From contig JALEGD010000001.1 in NCBI GenBank assembly GCA_022763425.1, positions 882,572 to 946,571 on the forward strand: a stretch of DNA of 64,000 bases, in the 5' to 3' direction. The position numbers were made by a program, and so were the translations under genes. The stretch is from Pelagibacteraceae bacterium (GTDB lineage: Bacteria; Pseudomonadota; Alphaproteobacteria; Pelagibacterales; Pelagibacteraceae). Under the pieces are notes generated by a model that worked only from the letters and a program-made list of their open reading frames with translations, was not told the origin of the DNA and made no database searches. Below are positions 16,884 through 26,358 of the stretch, in pieces (position 1 is the first letter of the stretch; every line of letters begins with the position of its first letter).

Positions 16884-17697
16884 TGGTATAATGCCTCCTA
16901 AACACTTCTGTAATATTATCTTGTTTAATAGTTATGGTAACTTGTGTTTTGGTAACTGATGTAAATTGATCTACTCCGCTTACTTGATCAGTTACTCCAT
17001 CGTTATTATCATCAACTGGAACATTGACTGTAACCTCGCCAACCTCAATTAATCTTTTATCATTTGTTAATGCACGGCCTAAATGCGTATTTAACAATGC
17101 GCCCCATTTTTCTAAACTGGTTACTACATTAGAGGATAAAGAAGATTTGTAAGTTCCATCTTGGTATTTTAATAAATCTAAATCATCATATGGATCTAAC
17201 GATCCATTTGCGTTTAAAGTAAAAGTTAATTTTGCATTAGCCACTGCATTTGTAGCTAGACTTAAATTTGGTGATGTATCTGGAATATCTGATCGTTTTA
17301 CAGTTAAAGTTGATCTTGTATTTGTTAAACTTGTAGCAGCTGTAATTTCATAAGTACCAGGTACTCCAGCTATCACAAAACGGTCTCCTATATCTGGAAG
17401 TGATGTTAAAGCACTAATCACAATTGATTGTGTGGCTCCTCCAGAAGGATTGGTATTTTGAAAAACAACCGGATCACCATATTGATTTGGTTTTGGAGCA
17501 TAAACAGCATTTAATTCTTCGAAAACTAAATCAACCGCATAAGCTGCTTTGTCAAATTTTCTGAGAAGAGTAAAACGCTTTTCTTGTTCAGACTGCAATG
17601 TCATGAAAACAACAACCGAAATTGCAAGAATTGTCGAAGCGGTAATGGCTTCAACAATGGATAAACCTTTTTGTTTTTTAAATTTATTTTTAATCAA
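16873..17697 (-). CDS. pilV: PilV-like minor pilin
   Basis: About 274 residues. The prepilin signal is KKQKG^LSIVEAITASTIL with Glu at mature position 5. The best start is TTG at 17697, with GGGAG five bases upstream; an in-frame TTG at 17709 is an alternative, and no ATG is available. The rest is beta-rich with no recognised domain except conserved hydrophobic spacing. Order (FimT, this gene, PilW, PilX) is the reason for calling it PilV. It overlaps FimT and PilW. Larger than usual PilV (about 150-190). Confidence 0.7.
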   Translation of the reverse strand: MIKNKFKKQKGLSIVEAITASTILAISVVVFMTLQSEQEKRFTLLRKFDKAAYAVDLVFEELNAVYAPKPNQYGDPVVFQNTNPSGGATQSIVISALTSLPDIGDRFVIAGVPGTYEITAATSLTNTRSTLTVKRSDIPDTSPNLSLATNAVANAKLTFTLNANGSLDPYDDLDLLKYQDGTYKSSLSSNVVTSLEKWGALLNTHLGRALTNDKRLIEVGEVTVNVPVDDNNDGVTDQVSGVDQFTSVTKTQVTITIKQDNITEVFRRHYTNGS

Positions 17698-18262
17698 TTC
17701 TACTCCCAATATTAAAAAAACCAGATGAATAAACGTTTAAAAAATCTGATTTGCCCCCTGCTCGGTTAGATGCTGTTATTGATCCTCTTGCATTTTCTGG
17801 CATTGTTGCATTAGGCAATATACAAAAATAATTATTTGCATCAGATACAGCGGTACAGTTACCTGTAAGTGAAGTACATTTTTTTATCGTAAAATGTTCG
17901 AGTTCTTTCGTAAGATCATCAACTTTGGCTCCGTTGCTTCCTACACCAGAAAAACTTGAACAAGGTGGAGACGAATCTTTATGAAATTCTGAATTAAAAC
18001 GATTTAAGCTTTCATCTTTATATACTTCTAACTCAGATGTATTGTCTGTATCATTGTTCACAATCTTAATACGGTAAGCATTGCCATCCTCCATTGCCAT
18101 TTGACGAACTAGATTAAATTGTGATCTGACAACCGCAATATCGCCTTGATAGTTTTCACTTACACCAAAATTATTAATTGCTGGAAGACCTATTCCAACC
18201 ACAATGGATGCCACTGCAATAACAACTAAAAGTTCAAGAATACTAAAACCATTGCGATTCAT
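17690..18262 (-). CDS. fimT: FimT/GspH-type minor pilin
   Basis: A 190-residue prepilin with leader MNRNG and cleavage before FSILELLVVIAVASI; Glu5 is present. The segment VVRSQFNLVRQMAMEDGNAYRIKIV is typical of GspH/FimT proteins, as is a globular part with a Cys pair (SPPCSSF, then Cys in KKCTSLTGNC). It is the first gene of the minor pilin operon. The divergent gene starts only 12 to 24 nt away, so promoters of the two overlap. FimT-type minor pilins take part in assembly initiation and in some bacteria bind DNA; DNA binding here cannot be judged. Confidence 0.82.
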   Translation of the reverse strand: MNRNGFSILELLVVIAVASIVVGIGLPAINNFGVSENYQGDIAVVRSQFNLVRQMAMEDGNAYRIKIVNNDTDNTSELEVYKDESLNRFNSEFHKDSSPPCSSFSGVGSNGAKVDDLTKELEHFTIKKCTSLTGNCTAVSDANNYFCILPNATMPENARGSITASNRAGGKSDFLNVYSSGFFNIGSRID

Positions 18263-18274
18263 ATTTAATATAGT

Positions 18275-18658
18275 ATGGTTTTTATAATGAATTGGTCAAT
18301 TTTAAAAACTAAGTTTTTTTTACGTGTTTACCTCATGGTAACTTTTTCTTGTATGGTCAATATGGTTTCAGGCAAAATTTTATTAATCTCAATGAAACAT
18401 TTCATAATCGCTTCAAAGGTAGGTTTAGTTTGCGCAGGAGGCTTTGCATTAGTTACATTACTGACCTCTAAACTTATGCAGAATAAATATTTTTTAGCTG
18501 GCTATGTATTTATTGCTACAGGTATAATTGATTATTTCACTCATCCAACGCACTTTGGAAATCACTATACAGAAGCCGTTACAACTGGACTTGGAGCTGC
18601 TTTAATTTCAATCATTGTATCTTTTATTTTGGATAAAAAAAATCAACCAACTGCTTGA
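18275..18658 (+). CDS. Small multi-pass membrane protein, function unknown
   Basis: Up to 127 residues, with about three membrane segments after residue 40 (about 45-66, 71-88, 98-118) and a hydrophobic, Met-rich start. Candidate starts are ATG 18275, ATG 18287, or a shorter form from Met40 (18392). The last 16 nt overlap the end of pilC. It breaks the pilus gene strand between pilC and fimT. No family was recognised. The hydropathy pattern and codon use look like a real gene, but it might also be an antisense-free spacer reading; moderate confidence only. Confidence 0.5.
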   Translation: MVFIMNWSILKTKFFLRVYLMVTFSCMVNMVSGKILLISMKHFIIASKVGLVCAGGFALVTLLTSKLMQNKYFLAGYVFIATGIIDYFTHPTHFGNHYTEAVTTGLGAALISIIVSFILDKKNQPTA

Positions 18659-19926
18659 CCAACACTGAATATCGGAAGGTATAAAGCGACCATTAACAAA
18701 CCAATAATAGCACCAATCACAACAATCATTAAAGGCTCAATAATTGATGATAAAGCGGCAACAACACCATCAAATTCTTCTTCATAATATACAGCAATAG
18801 ATTTAAACATCTCTTCCATATTTCCTGTTTTTTCACCAACCGCAGTAAGTTGAGACAAAGCTAATGGAAATACATGTGTTTCATTTTTTAAAAGTTCAGA
18901 CAACGTTTGACCAGTAACAATTTTTTTTGAAATTCTCTCAATAGCATAAGCAAAAACTAAATTAGTTGTCACCGTTTGGGCAATTCTTAGAGTTTCAATA
19001 ATACTTACCCCAGCTCGTGTTAGATTTTCCATAATCATACACATTCTGGAAACTGTAGATTTGATAATTAAATCTCCAAATAAAGGAAATTTCAAAAACC
19101 TTTTGTGCATCATGTGCCGAAAGCCTTCAATATTATTGTATAAAAATTTATAAATAAATCTGACAACAAATATTGTAATTGCAATTCTCATAATGTTTCC
19201 ACCATCTGCAATAAATCTGCTGGCATCGACGATAATTAGAGTTGGGCCAGGTAATTTAACACCCATATTCGCATACATTTTTTCAAAGACGGGAACAACT
19301 TTCCATAACATGAATATGGTAATTGTAGTTGCAACGGTAAGAAGCATGATTGGATAAAAAAGTGCACTTTTAATCCCTGCTTTAATTTTCTGGTTCTTCT
19401 CTAAAAGCTCAACTAACTTAATTAAAAACTCATCTAGCTTACCACTGGCTTCACCCGCTGAGATCATATTAATATAAATGTTATCAAATATTTTAGGGTG
19501 TTTCTTAAAAGAGTCGGTCAAATTCATTCCTGAATTTAAATCTTTAACAATATTATGAGCTGTCATTTTCATTTTCATATGAACTGTTTGGTCTCTAATC
19601 ATCATAATTGACTCTAAAATTGGAAGACCTGCTTTAATCATCGTTGATACTTTTTTTGTAAATTGCAAAAGTTCTTTTGGTGGAACGGTTGCCCATGGTC
19701 CAAAATTTAAATAGATCTGACCACCTTTGAAAATAATTGGAGCGTTACTAACTGGAATATCTTGAATTTGATTAACTTCTTTTTTTTGAGCAGAAGCCTT
19801 TTTTATACCTGTAACAATAATTTTTTTTTGTCTAAGCGCTAAAGATGCTGCTTTTGGATCTGAAGCATTAATTTCTCCATTAATTCTTTTACCAGCTTGA
19901 ACACCTGAATATGCAAATGTTGCCAT
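18643..19926 (-). CDS. pilC: Type IV pilus inner-membrane platform protein PilC (GspF family)
   Basis: A 427-residue GspF-family protein. The N-terminal domain starts ATFAYSGVQAGKRINGEI with A-R-KKIIVTGI. Two T2SF repeats follow: LLQFTKKVSTMIKAGLPILES and, in the second half, RMCMIMENLTRAGVSIIETL. Membrane helices lie near residues 190-215, 240-260 and 390-420 (IVVIGAIIGLLMVALYLPIF). PilC is turned by the PilB ATPase to insert or extract pilins. The gene follows pilB by 3 nt and is last in the core operon. Confidence 0.92.
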   Translation of the reverse strand: MATFAYSGVQAGKRINGEINASDPKAASLALRQKKIIVTGIKKASAQKKEVNQIQDIPVSNAPIIFKGGQIYLNFGPWATVPPKELLQFTKKVSTMIKAGLPILESIMMIRDQTVHMKMKMTAHNIVKDLNSGMNLTDSFKKHPKIFDNIYINMISAGEASGKLDEFLIKLVELLEKNQKIKAGIKSALFYPIMLLTVATTITIFMLWKVVPVFEKMYANMGVKLPGPTLIIVDASRFIADGGNIMRIAITIFVVRFIYKFLYNNIEGFRHMMHKRFLKFPLFGDLIIKSTVSRMCMIMENLTRAGVSIIETLRIAQTVTTNLVFAYAIERISKKIVTGQTLSELLKNETHVFPLALSQLTAVGEKTGNMEEMFKSIAVYYEEEFDGVVAALSSIIEPLMIVVIGAIIGLLMVALYLPIFSVGQAVG

Positions 19927-19929
19927 AGA

Positions 19930-21675
19930 CTATGTAACTAATATCCTTGAATATTCATGGATATCAATCACTCCGCTTTTAATAAAGCCACGACCTATAT
20001 CTTGCATAGTTTTAAATCCACCTTTTTTTGCAACCTCTAATAATTCATCTCCTCTTGCGTCTCTTAAAATTGCAGACTCTAATTCAGGTGTTTTTTTCAA
20101 TACTTCGTAAATACCTTGTCTACCTTTGTAACCAGTATTGTTACATTGATCACAACCTTGTCCTTTTTTTGCTTTAAACGTTGAAAGCTCTTCTTGTTTA
20201 AAACCAAGTTTTAATAAACTAGGTTCAGAAGCTTGATCATCTTCCGCTAAACAATTTTGACATGACTTTCTAGCAAGACGTTGTGCTACGATTAATGTAA
20301 GAGCAGAAGCAACCATGAAATTTGGAACGCCCATGTTGGTTAATCTTACAACTGTTGATACTGCATCATTAGTATGAAGTGTACTTAATAATAAGTGACC
20401 AGTAAGCGCAGCTTTAATTGCAATATTAACTGTATTTTTATCTCTGATCTCTCCAACCAGTATCACTTCTGGATCTTGTCTTAAAAAAGATTTTAAAATA
20501 TTTTCAAATGTTAAACCTATCTCTTCATTGGCTTGAACTTGACCTACTCCTTTTAAGTAAAATTCCACTGGATCTTCAGCGGTCATAATATTTTTACCTG
20601 GACTATTTATTTTTTTTATACAGCCATAAAGCGTTGTACTTTTACCGCTTCCTGTTGGCCCAGTCACCAATACCATGCCTTGAGGCGCAGAAATTGCACT
20701 CACTAAATTTTTATAATCTTCAGGATCCAAACCAATTTGCTCTAAACCAAGATCAGGTCCAGCTGCAAGCAAACGCATAACCACTCGTTCACCTTCTTTT
20801 GCTGGAAGACAAGAAAATCTCACATCAATATCTTCATCATCTTGACTTTTTGGTTTGGGGTTTTTGAACTGAAGTTTACCATCTTGCGGTAAACGCCTTT
20901 CAGAAATATCACAGCCAGCCATAATTTTTAAACGCGTAATAATAGCGTTATAGTTAGACATCAAAAAATCTTTGTATTGAACTTGTTCCTGCAAAACACC
21001 ATCTTTTCTAAAACGAATTCTAGCTTCACCTCGACGATATGGTTCAATATGAATATCTGAAGTGCCAGTATTAAAGGAGTCTAACAAAACTGCATCAACA
21101 AACGATACCACATCGCCCTCTGCTGGCTTAGCTCCTCTTGCTCCGGGAATTTTAATTCCTTGAGCCATGGGTTTTGGTTTTGCTGCAGGTTGATCTGTAC
21201 CGCTTGAAGATTTTAAAGCTTCAACAACAACTTTGAATTTTTTTGCATTTTCAATATTAGATGGTTTTGCTACATAGATTTCAATATTACATCCCGTCAT
21301 ACTTTTCATTTTACTAGCAAGCGTTGATTTTGTTGGATCAAAAATTGCAACTTTTAAAATTTTACCAACTAAATCAAATGGAATGATTTCGTTTTGTTGA
21401 ATAAATTCTTTTGGAAGTTTGGCTAACGCTTCTTTTTTTACAGTTTGTTCAGTAAGTTGAATTTTTCTTAATGCGTAGTTTCTTGAAATCGCCGCAATAA
21501 TATCATCTTCGGTAACTTTTTTATCTTCTATTAAATAATGCAGGATACCTAATGGGGCTTTTCCGTTCCCATCATATTTTTTTTTAGCTTCTGCTATCAT
21601 GGGGTCGGACAACTTCCCCATGGTTTTTAACAGGTTGGTTACTTTCAAACTAATTTCTGGTGAAATTGAAGGCAT
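19930..21675 (-). CDS. pilB: Type IV pilus extension ATPase PilB (GspE/MshE family)
   Basis: A 581-residue secretion ATPase. The N-terminal MshEN-like region is about 20-150 and the catalytic core about 185-560. Walker A is GPTGSGKST (339-347). The Asp box reads MTAEDPVEF, Walker B ILVGEIRD, and the His box LSTLHTNDA. Four cysteines, C472-x2-C475 and C508-x2-C511, form the zinc site typical of PilB/GspE. It hydrolyses ATP to drive pilus growth. It lies between the secretin and PilC. A retraction partner, PilT, is present at 26495. Confidence 0.94.
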   Translation of the reverse strand: MPSISPEISLKVTNLLKTMGKLSDPMIAEAKKKYDGNGKAPLGILHYLIEDKKVTEDDIIAAISRNYALRKIQLTEQTVKKEALAKLPKEFIQQNEIIPFDLVGKILKVAIFDPTKSTLASKMKSMTGCNIEIYVAKPSNIENAKKFKVVVEALKSSSGTDQPAAKPKPMAQGIKIPGARGAKPAEGDVVSFVDAVLLDSFNTGTSDIHIEPYRRGEARIRFRKDGVLQEQVQYKDFLMSNYNAIITRLKIMAGCDISERRLPQDGKLQFKNPKPKSQDDEDIDVRFSCLPAKEGERVVMRLLAAGPDLGLEQIGLDPEDYKNLVSAISAPQGMVLVTGPTGSGKSTTLYGCIKKINSPGKNIMTAEDPVEFYLKGVGQVQANEEIGLTFENILKSFLRQDPEVILVGEIRDKNTVNIAIKAALTGHLLLSTLHTNDAVSTVVRLTNMGVPNFMVASALTLIVAQRLARKSCQNCLAEDDQASEPSLLKLGFKQEELSTFKAKKGQGCDQCNNTGYKGRQGIYEVLKKTPELESAILRDARGDELLEVAKKGGFKTMQDIGRGFIKSGVIDIHEYSRILVT

Positions 21676-21701
21676 AAAGAAAATATAAAGATTTAGCTAA
21701 T

Positions 21702-23330
21702 TTATACAATATTAGCGGTCACAAATATTAACAGCTGGGACTTGGTATCATTTTTAGTTTTAGTTTTAAAAAACTCTCCTAAAATTGGTATTCTATGTAA
21801 CAAAGGGACAAAAATAATATCATCTTGTTTGGTATTTTTATAAACACCACCCAATACAGCAACATCTCCGGCATTTAACACTACAGTAGAAGTTACGTTT
21901 TCAGTATTTTTAGGTGTATTAGAATCTGTTCCTCCTGATCCAAGAGAATCGTTTGCTAAAGTGATTTGTAATCTAACTTTGTCACCAATGATAGTTGGGG
22001 TCACTCCAAAGTTTAAAGTAAAATCTAACGTTTCAAAACCACCGGCATCTCCTCCAGATGCAGGAACAGATCTTACTTGCTGAGTTCCTTGACTAATTGT
22101 TGCTCTTTCACCATCAATTGCAAATATTTTAGGATTTGAAATCGTTTCTGAATTTGTGTCTGATACTGATGCAGCAATTGTTGCACCAAGTCTAGCTCTA
22201 CCAAGTCTGGCCAAAATAAAAACTCCACCTTGTAACGTTGGAGCAGTAAGATCAGTGTCTGCAGAAGCGTCCGGAGTACCAACTGCTAACTTATTTCCTT
22301 GAGGATTAGATGCACCAACCATAGTTCCAATACCATCTTGCCCTCCTGCTCTCCAGTTTCCTCCAGCTGCACTTACAGCTTCTAAATTGGCATCAAACTT
22401 TTTTGTAAAACCATCTTCAGCATTTACAATAAATGCTTCAATCATCACTGATTTTCTCTCAATATCAATTTTATCTAATAACATTTCTGTTTGATCTAAC
22501 TGTTGTTTTGTACCAGTGACAATAAGCTGATTGTTAATCGCATCATTTGTCACTGTTAATCCGTTAACTACAGCATTCAAACTTGTTACTAAATCTTGTG
22601 ATGTTTGGTTAAAGACTTTAAATATTTCTGTTCTTGTTTCTTCTTCTGCTTGAGCTTGATCTCCAGTTGCATCTGTTGCTGTATTTGCAGGAGTTGTAGA
22701 GGCACTATCGCTTCCAAGAGAATCTAAGTTTTTATTAATAGTATTTGTATTATCGATTTTCTGTTTTTCTAATTCTATAAATTTCTTTTTTGTATGAACT
22801 CTCAGCATTCCAGAAGACTGGTCATGCAACATAACAAGATTATTCATTTCTAAAATTGCATACACTGCTGATCCCCATTTAATGTCTTGAAAATCAACTG
22901 TAATCGTGCCTGTTACCTCATCACCAATAATTAAATTTCTTTTAACAATGCTAGAAAATAATTTTAATGCGGATCTAATATTAATGGAGTCAAATTTTAA
23001 TGTAACTGGAACTGTCTCTAATGTTTTTACAGGTAAATTTAAATCAATAATATCTTTTGGTCCAAGTGATGCTTCTTGAACTACGGGTTGATCTAGAGGA
23101 ATTCTTCTTTTGGATGTTGGTTTAGATTTTGATCTAAAAGATTTTGCATCTTTAGCAAATTGATCTGAATTTTTTTTTAATTCTGTAATTGATTTTTTAA
23201 CATTAAAATTTTCAATATCTTGTTTGGTAATTTTCTCTTTATCTTTGTAAGCCATGTCTGGTCTTTTCTTTCCACAAGAAGCGGTAAAGACTAAAAGTAG
23301 CGACAAAGTTAATACAAGTATCTTTCTCAT
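21702..23330 (-). CDS. pilQ: Outer-membrane secretin PilQ/MshL
   Basis: A 542-residue secretin. The N-terminus is a lipoprotein-like signal with a possible lipidated Cys19 (TASC; the -3 position is not Leu). An STN/AMIN-like segment, VPVTLKFDSINIRSALKLFSSIVKRNLIIGDEVTG, is followed by an N-domain (IFKVFNQTSQDLVTSL) and the C-terminal secretin domain, with the signature VNAEDGF, LNFGVTPTIIGDKVRLQI and GDVAVLGGVYKNTKQDDIIFVPLLHRIPILGEFFK. It forms the gated pore for the pilus. It is closer in length and layout to MshL/GspD-like secretins than to the long PilQ of pseudomonads. It overlaps the LysM/PilP gene by one base. Confidence 0.92.
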   Translation of the reverse strand: MRKILVLTLSLLLVFTASCGKKRPDMAYKDKEKITKQDIENFNVKKSITELKKNSDQFAKDAKSFRSKSKPTSKRRIPLDQPVVQEASLGPKDIIDLNLPVKTLETVPVTLKFDSINIRSALKLFSSIVKRNLIIGDEVTGTITVDFQDIKWGSAVYAILEMNNLVMLHDQSSGMLRVHTKKKFIELEKQKIDNTNTINKNLDSLGSDSASTTPANTATDATGDQAQAEEETRTEIFKVFNQTSQDLVTSLNAVVNGLTVTNDAINNQLIVTGTKQQLDQTEMLLDKIDIERKSVMIEAFIVNAEDGFTKKFDANLEAVSAAGGNWRAGGQDGIGTMVGASNPQGNKLAVGTPDASADTDLTAPTLQGGVFILARLGRARLGATIAASVSDTNSETISNPKIFAIDGERATISQGTQQVRSVPASGGDAGGFETLDFTLNFGVTPTIIGDKVRLQITLANDSLGSGGTDSNTPKNTENVTSTVVLNAGDVAVLGGVYKNTKQDDIIFVPLLHRIPILGEFFKTKTKNDTKSQLLIFVTANIV

Positions 23331-24598
23331 TATCTAAATAGATCCTCTACATTTGTAATTGAGTTTTCTTCATTCGATGCTTGCTCTTGAGGCGCAGGTG
23401 ACTCTGCAGATGGTGCACCCTCTGCTCCTGCTTGAGCTGGAGTTGCAGCTCCTGGTCCAGGTGTTGCTCCAGGTGTTGCTCCAGTTGGTGACGGTGCCAT
23501 TGGAGCTTGTGGAATTGATGCGACTTGTCTGACAATAGGAGCGTTGATTTGGAATGAAAACTCCTCATAGTTTTCTAAAACTTTCATTTCATGATTTGTA
23601 ATTTTAACAATTTTACCACCCTGCTTTCCAAGCTTGTCACCTTCTCTAACCATAAATTGCTTTCCACGAATTTCTATAATCGCTAAATTTTTTGGATTGA
23701 TTGTGTAGTTTAACAAACCTCTTTTTGTTTTCATCACTTCAACATTTAAAACTGGATTTACAAAAATAGGTATTTTAACGTATTGATCTTTGTTTAACTT
23801 ATCATTCCTTGATAAGTTATTAATTTTTAAAACTTCATCTTTAGTTCTTCTGAACTTTTGTGCAATTTGCTCAATTGTTTCTTCAGTGCTAGTTCTGTAA
23901 ACATAAAAAGGTAACAGCAATCTCTCACCAAGTTTAAGCTCATCTCCTGGCATTAAGTTATTAAAACCAATCAAATCTTTTAAATCTAAATTATAAATTT
24001 CAGCAATCATTTCTAGTGATTGACCTTTTTGAACTTTGTGGATTCTTGCAGGTAGAGTAATTCTTGTTCCCATGATTAATTTTGATCCTGGAACAATCGA
24101 GTTTGCAATTTTTAACTCTTCAGGCGCATAACCGTACTGTCTAGCGATGCTATCTATAGTATCATTCTGATTAACAATATGGGTGGTTTTAATATTACCA
24201 TAATCGATTTTTTGCGCTGAACCTTCACGGTTAAAAGCAACCATATCTAAGTTATCTGTCGTGTTAAGCGCGGTACCTTTGAGTGTATATTCAACAAGAT
24301 CATAAGCAATTAAAGGATCGGGTGCTAAAATATTTCCAATTGGATCAATTTTATCTGAAGTAGATTGCACTACAGGCTGTTGCATTTGTGGTTGTGGAGC
24401 TTGAGCTTGAGACATGGTGTCTTGTGGTTCAGGATTTCCGTTGTTTTCTACAGTTTGCTCGGATGAGGTTGCGCTTTCGTCTTTAGCAACTTCGGTACCA
24501 TCCCCTAAGCTTCTAGTAAAAGGGTCTTCAGTATTTGCATACAAAGATTTACCTGTAATAAAAAAAGATAAAATAAATATGATTATAAACTTGCTCAT
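23330..24598 (-). CDS. LysM protein with PilP-like segments, pilus alignment complex
   Basis: A 422-residue exported protein. A signal peptide ends near residue 21. Residues 85-125 (DPIGNILAPDPLIAYDLVEYTLKGTA) and 305-345 (AIIEIRGKQFMVREGDKLGKQGGKIVKI) look like the two halves of the PilP fold. Between them are three LysM-like repeats (about 138-183, 186-230, 235-278) that should bind peptidoglycan. The tail after 360 is Pro/Ala/Gln-rich, with 15-bp tandem repeats in the DNA near 23455-23490. PilP joins PilN/PilO to the secretin. The LysM part would fix this link to the wall, a task done by separate proteins (FimV, TsaP) elsewhere. It lies between PilMN and PilQ, the usual PilP place. Confidence 0.72.
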   Translation of the reverse strand: MSKFIIIFILSFFITGKSLYANTEDPFTRSLGDGTEVAKDESATSSEQTVENNGNPEPQDTMSQAQAPQPQMQQPVVQSTSDKIDPIGNILAPDPLIAYDLVEYTLKGTALNTTDNLDMVAFNREGSAQKIDYGNIKTTHIVNQNDTIDSIARQYGYAPEELKIANSIVPGSKLIMGTRITLPARIHKVQKGQSLEMIAEIYNLDLKDLIGFNNLMPGDELKLGERLLLPFYVYRTSTEETIEQIAQKFRRTKDEVLKINNLSRNDKLNKDQYVKIPIFVNPVLNVEVMKTKRGLLNYTINPKNLAIIEIRGKQFMVREGDKLGKQGGKIVKITNHEMKVLENYEEFSFQINAPIVRQVASIPQAPMAPSPTGATPGATPGPGAATPAQAGAEGAPSAESPAPQEQASNEENSITNVEDLFR

Positions 24599-24600
24599 TT

Positions 24601-26358
24601 CTACCGTTTCTTTTTAATAATTTTGTCTAAAACTTTAAAGTTATCAAACGTTTCACCTTCAATCGGCGCCATTGCTATTGTTGCTGAAAATTTTTTCGTA
24701 ATATCTTCATTTGGAAAAGTCTTTGGTGCAGGTTTTCCTCTCTCACTATAAAGCTGTTTCCTGTCCTCTTCAGTAAAATTAACAACGTTATTTAGTTTAG
24801 CTTCTTTAACAATCTCTGCTTCAGAAAATTTGTCTATCATTTGAATGATAGATTGATCATCTTTTGCTATTCCATCAATTTCAACTTGTCTTTTATCGCT
24901 AATCTCAAACTTGGTCAGTCTAACATTTTTAGGAACATTAGATGATAGAGATGCAATTAGTTCGGCTGTTGTTTTTTTATTTTCTCCAAAGTATTTTGAA
25001 GTTGTAACTTGACCAGTAATTTTTCCAACTTTACCTTGGTATGCCTGAATTAATTGCTCCTTTGACTGAACATCTTTTGTAATACCAGCAAGCTTAGCTA
25101 TTTCAGAAGAGTTATCTAAAATTTTAAAAAGGCTACCTGCTACTAAGTGGACCCCACCAAAAAAGAATATTAAAAAGCTCATGATAAAACAATATTTTGA
25201 AAATGAATTTGCTTTTCTATTCACTTTTAATTGTTCAGCGCGTGGTAACAAATTAAAATCATACATCTGACTTTCGTTTGCTACATTGTACGCATTTAAT
25301 TTTCTTAAACCTGCTCCAATGCAATTAATTGTTTTTGATTTATTTGGAAGTGCATCAAGATATTTTTTTTCATCATCTCCAAATGTAATACTTTCTTCAG
25401 GATCATAAGTTTTGATCACAACTTCACCAAGTTGTTTCTCTAGTCCTGTAAATAAATTTTTTGTTTTAGATTTATCGGTTACAACATTGATTAAAGATAT
25501 CGGCTCACACTCATGCTGAGTTTCAAACTCAACTAAACCTTGTTTGATTTGTGATGCGAGACGATCAAAAATCTCATCCCAAAATTCAGTGGTAACATCA
25601 TCAACTTCTTCAATTGTATCTAAAAGAACCTGATCTGCTTCAACGATATTAATATCTGAAATATTTAAACCTTTATTTGATGCAACCGTTAAATAACTAT
25701 TGTCTTTACTGTAATTAAAAATTGCAACCGGGCTATCAAACCCTTCTTTTCCAAGTGAAGCATATAAAGCATTTATTTGTGAAGCTGGATTAATATCAAT
25801 TATAATTGGATTTAATCCTGCTAATCTAAAAATATTGACATAAGCTTCAACTAATTTTTTTTCAATTGTAACTAAAGTGACATTCATCACACCTAACTCT
25901 TCATTAGATGAAATGATTTGATAACTAGTTTCAAATTCTTCTAAACTTTCAGGTGTTTCATCAAACTGTTCCCAAAATCCACCAAGACTAACAGTTTCTG
26001 CTAAATCTTTTGGATCCATAAGTGGAATTTGAAGATTATAAATTGTTGAACTTAACCTGCCTAAAGTAATTGCAACATCTTTTGTCTTTGTATCAATAGA
26101 ATCTAAACAGTTTTTTATTTGATCACTTAAATAAGTTGATGCTGAATAAATATCTTGGTCTTTTCCAATTCCTGCAATTTGTTGATAGGTATAGTCTTTA
26201 ACCTGCCAAATCTTTTTCTTGTAAATGAGTTCGATTAATTGAATCTCGTTATCTTTAAACGCAACACCTAAAATTTTTTCTCCATTTAATGAGATTTTTC
26301 CTAATTTTTGAAAAATAGGTTCTAAATTTTTATTTAATAGTTCAGTTATGTTAGCCAT
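24601..26358 (-). CDS. PilM-PilN fusion protein
   Basis: A 585-residue protein. Residues about 25-360 are PilM-like (actin-fold ATP-binding): ILGVAFKDNEIQLIEL at the start, LETVSL-type and GLNPIIIDINPASQINALYA motifs, then IGAGLRKLN. At about 369 the PilN hallmark FNLLPRAEQLK appears, followed by one membrane helix (389-410) and a periplasmic coiled coil plus ferredoxin-like domain (VPKNVRLTKFEISDKRQVEIDG). In most T4P systems PilM and PilN are separate, and PilM binds the NLLP tail of PilN. Here they are fused, as in GspL. No pilO gene follows; the next gene is the LysM/PilP protein. First gene of the core operon. Confidence 0.85.
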   Translation of the reverse strand: MANITELLNKNLEPIFQKLGKISLNGEKILGVAFKDNEIQLIELIYKKKIWQVKDYTYQQIAGIGKDQDIYSASTYLSDQIKNCLDSIDTKTKDVAITLGRLSSTIYNLQIPLMDPKDLAETVSLGGFWEQFDETPESLEEFETSYQIISSNEELGVMNVTLVTIEKKLVEAYVNIFRLAGLNPIIIDINPASQINALYASLGKEGFDSPVAIFNYSKDNSYLTVASNKGLNISDINIVEADQVLLDTIEEVDDVTTEFWDEIFDRLASQIKQGLVEFETQHECEPISLINVVTDKSKTKNLFTGLEKQLGEVVIKTYDPEESITFGDDEKKYLDALPNKSKTINCIGAGLRKLNAYNVANESQMYDFNLLPRAEQLKVNRKANSFSKYCFIMSFLIFFFGGVHLVAGSLFKILDNSSEIAKLAGITKDVQSKEQLIQAYQGKVGKITGQVTTSKYFGENKKTTAELIASLSSNVPKNVRLTKFEISDKRQVEIDGIAKDDQSIIQMIDKFSEAEIVKEAKLNNVVNFTEEDRKQLYSERGKPAPKTFPNEDITKKFSATIAMAPIEGETFDNFKVLDKIIKKKR

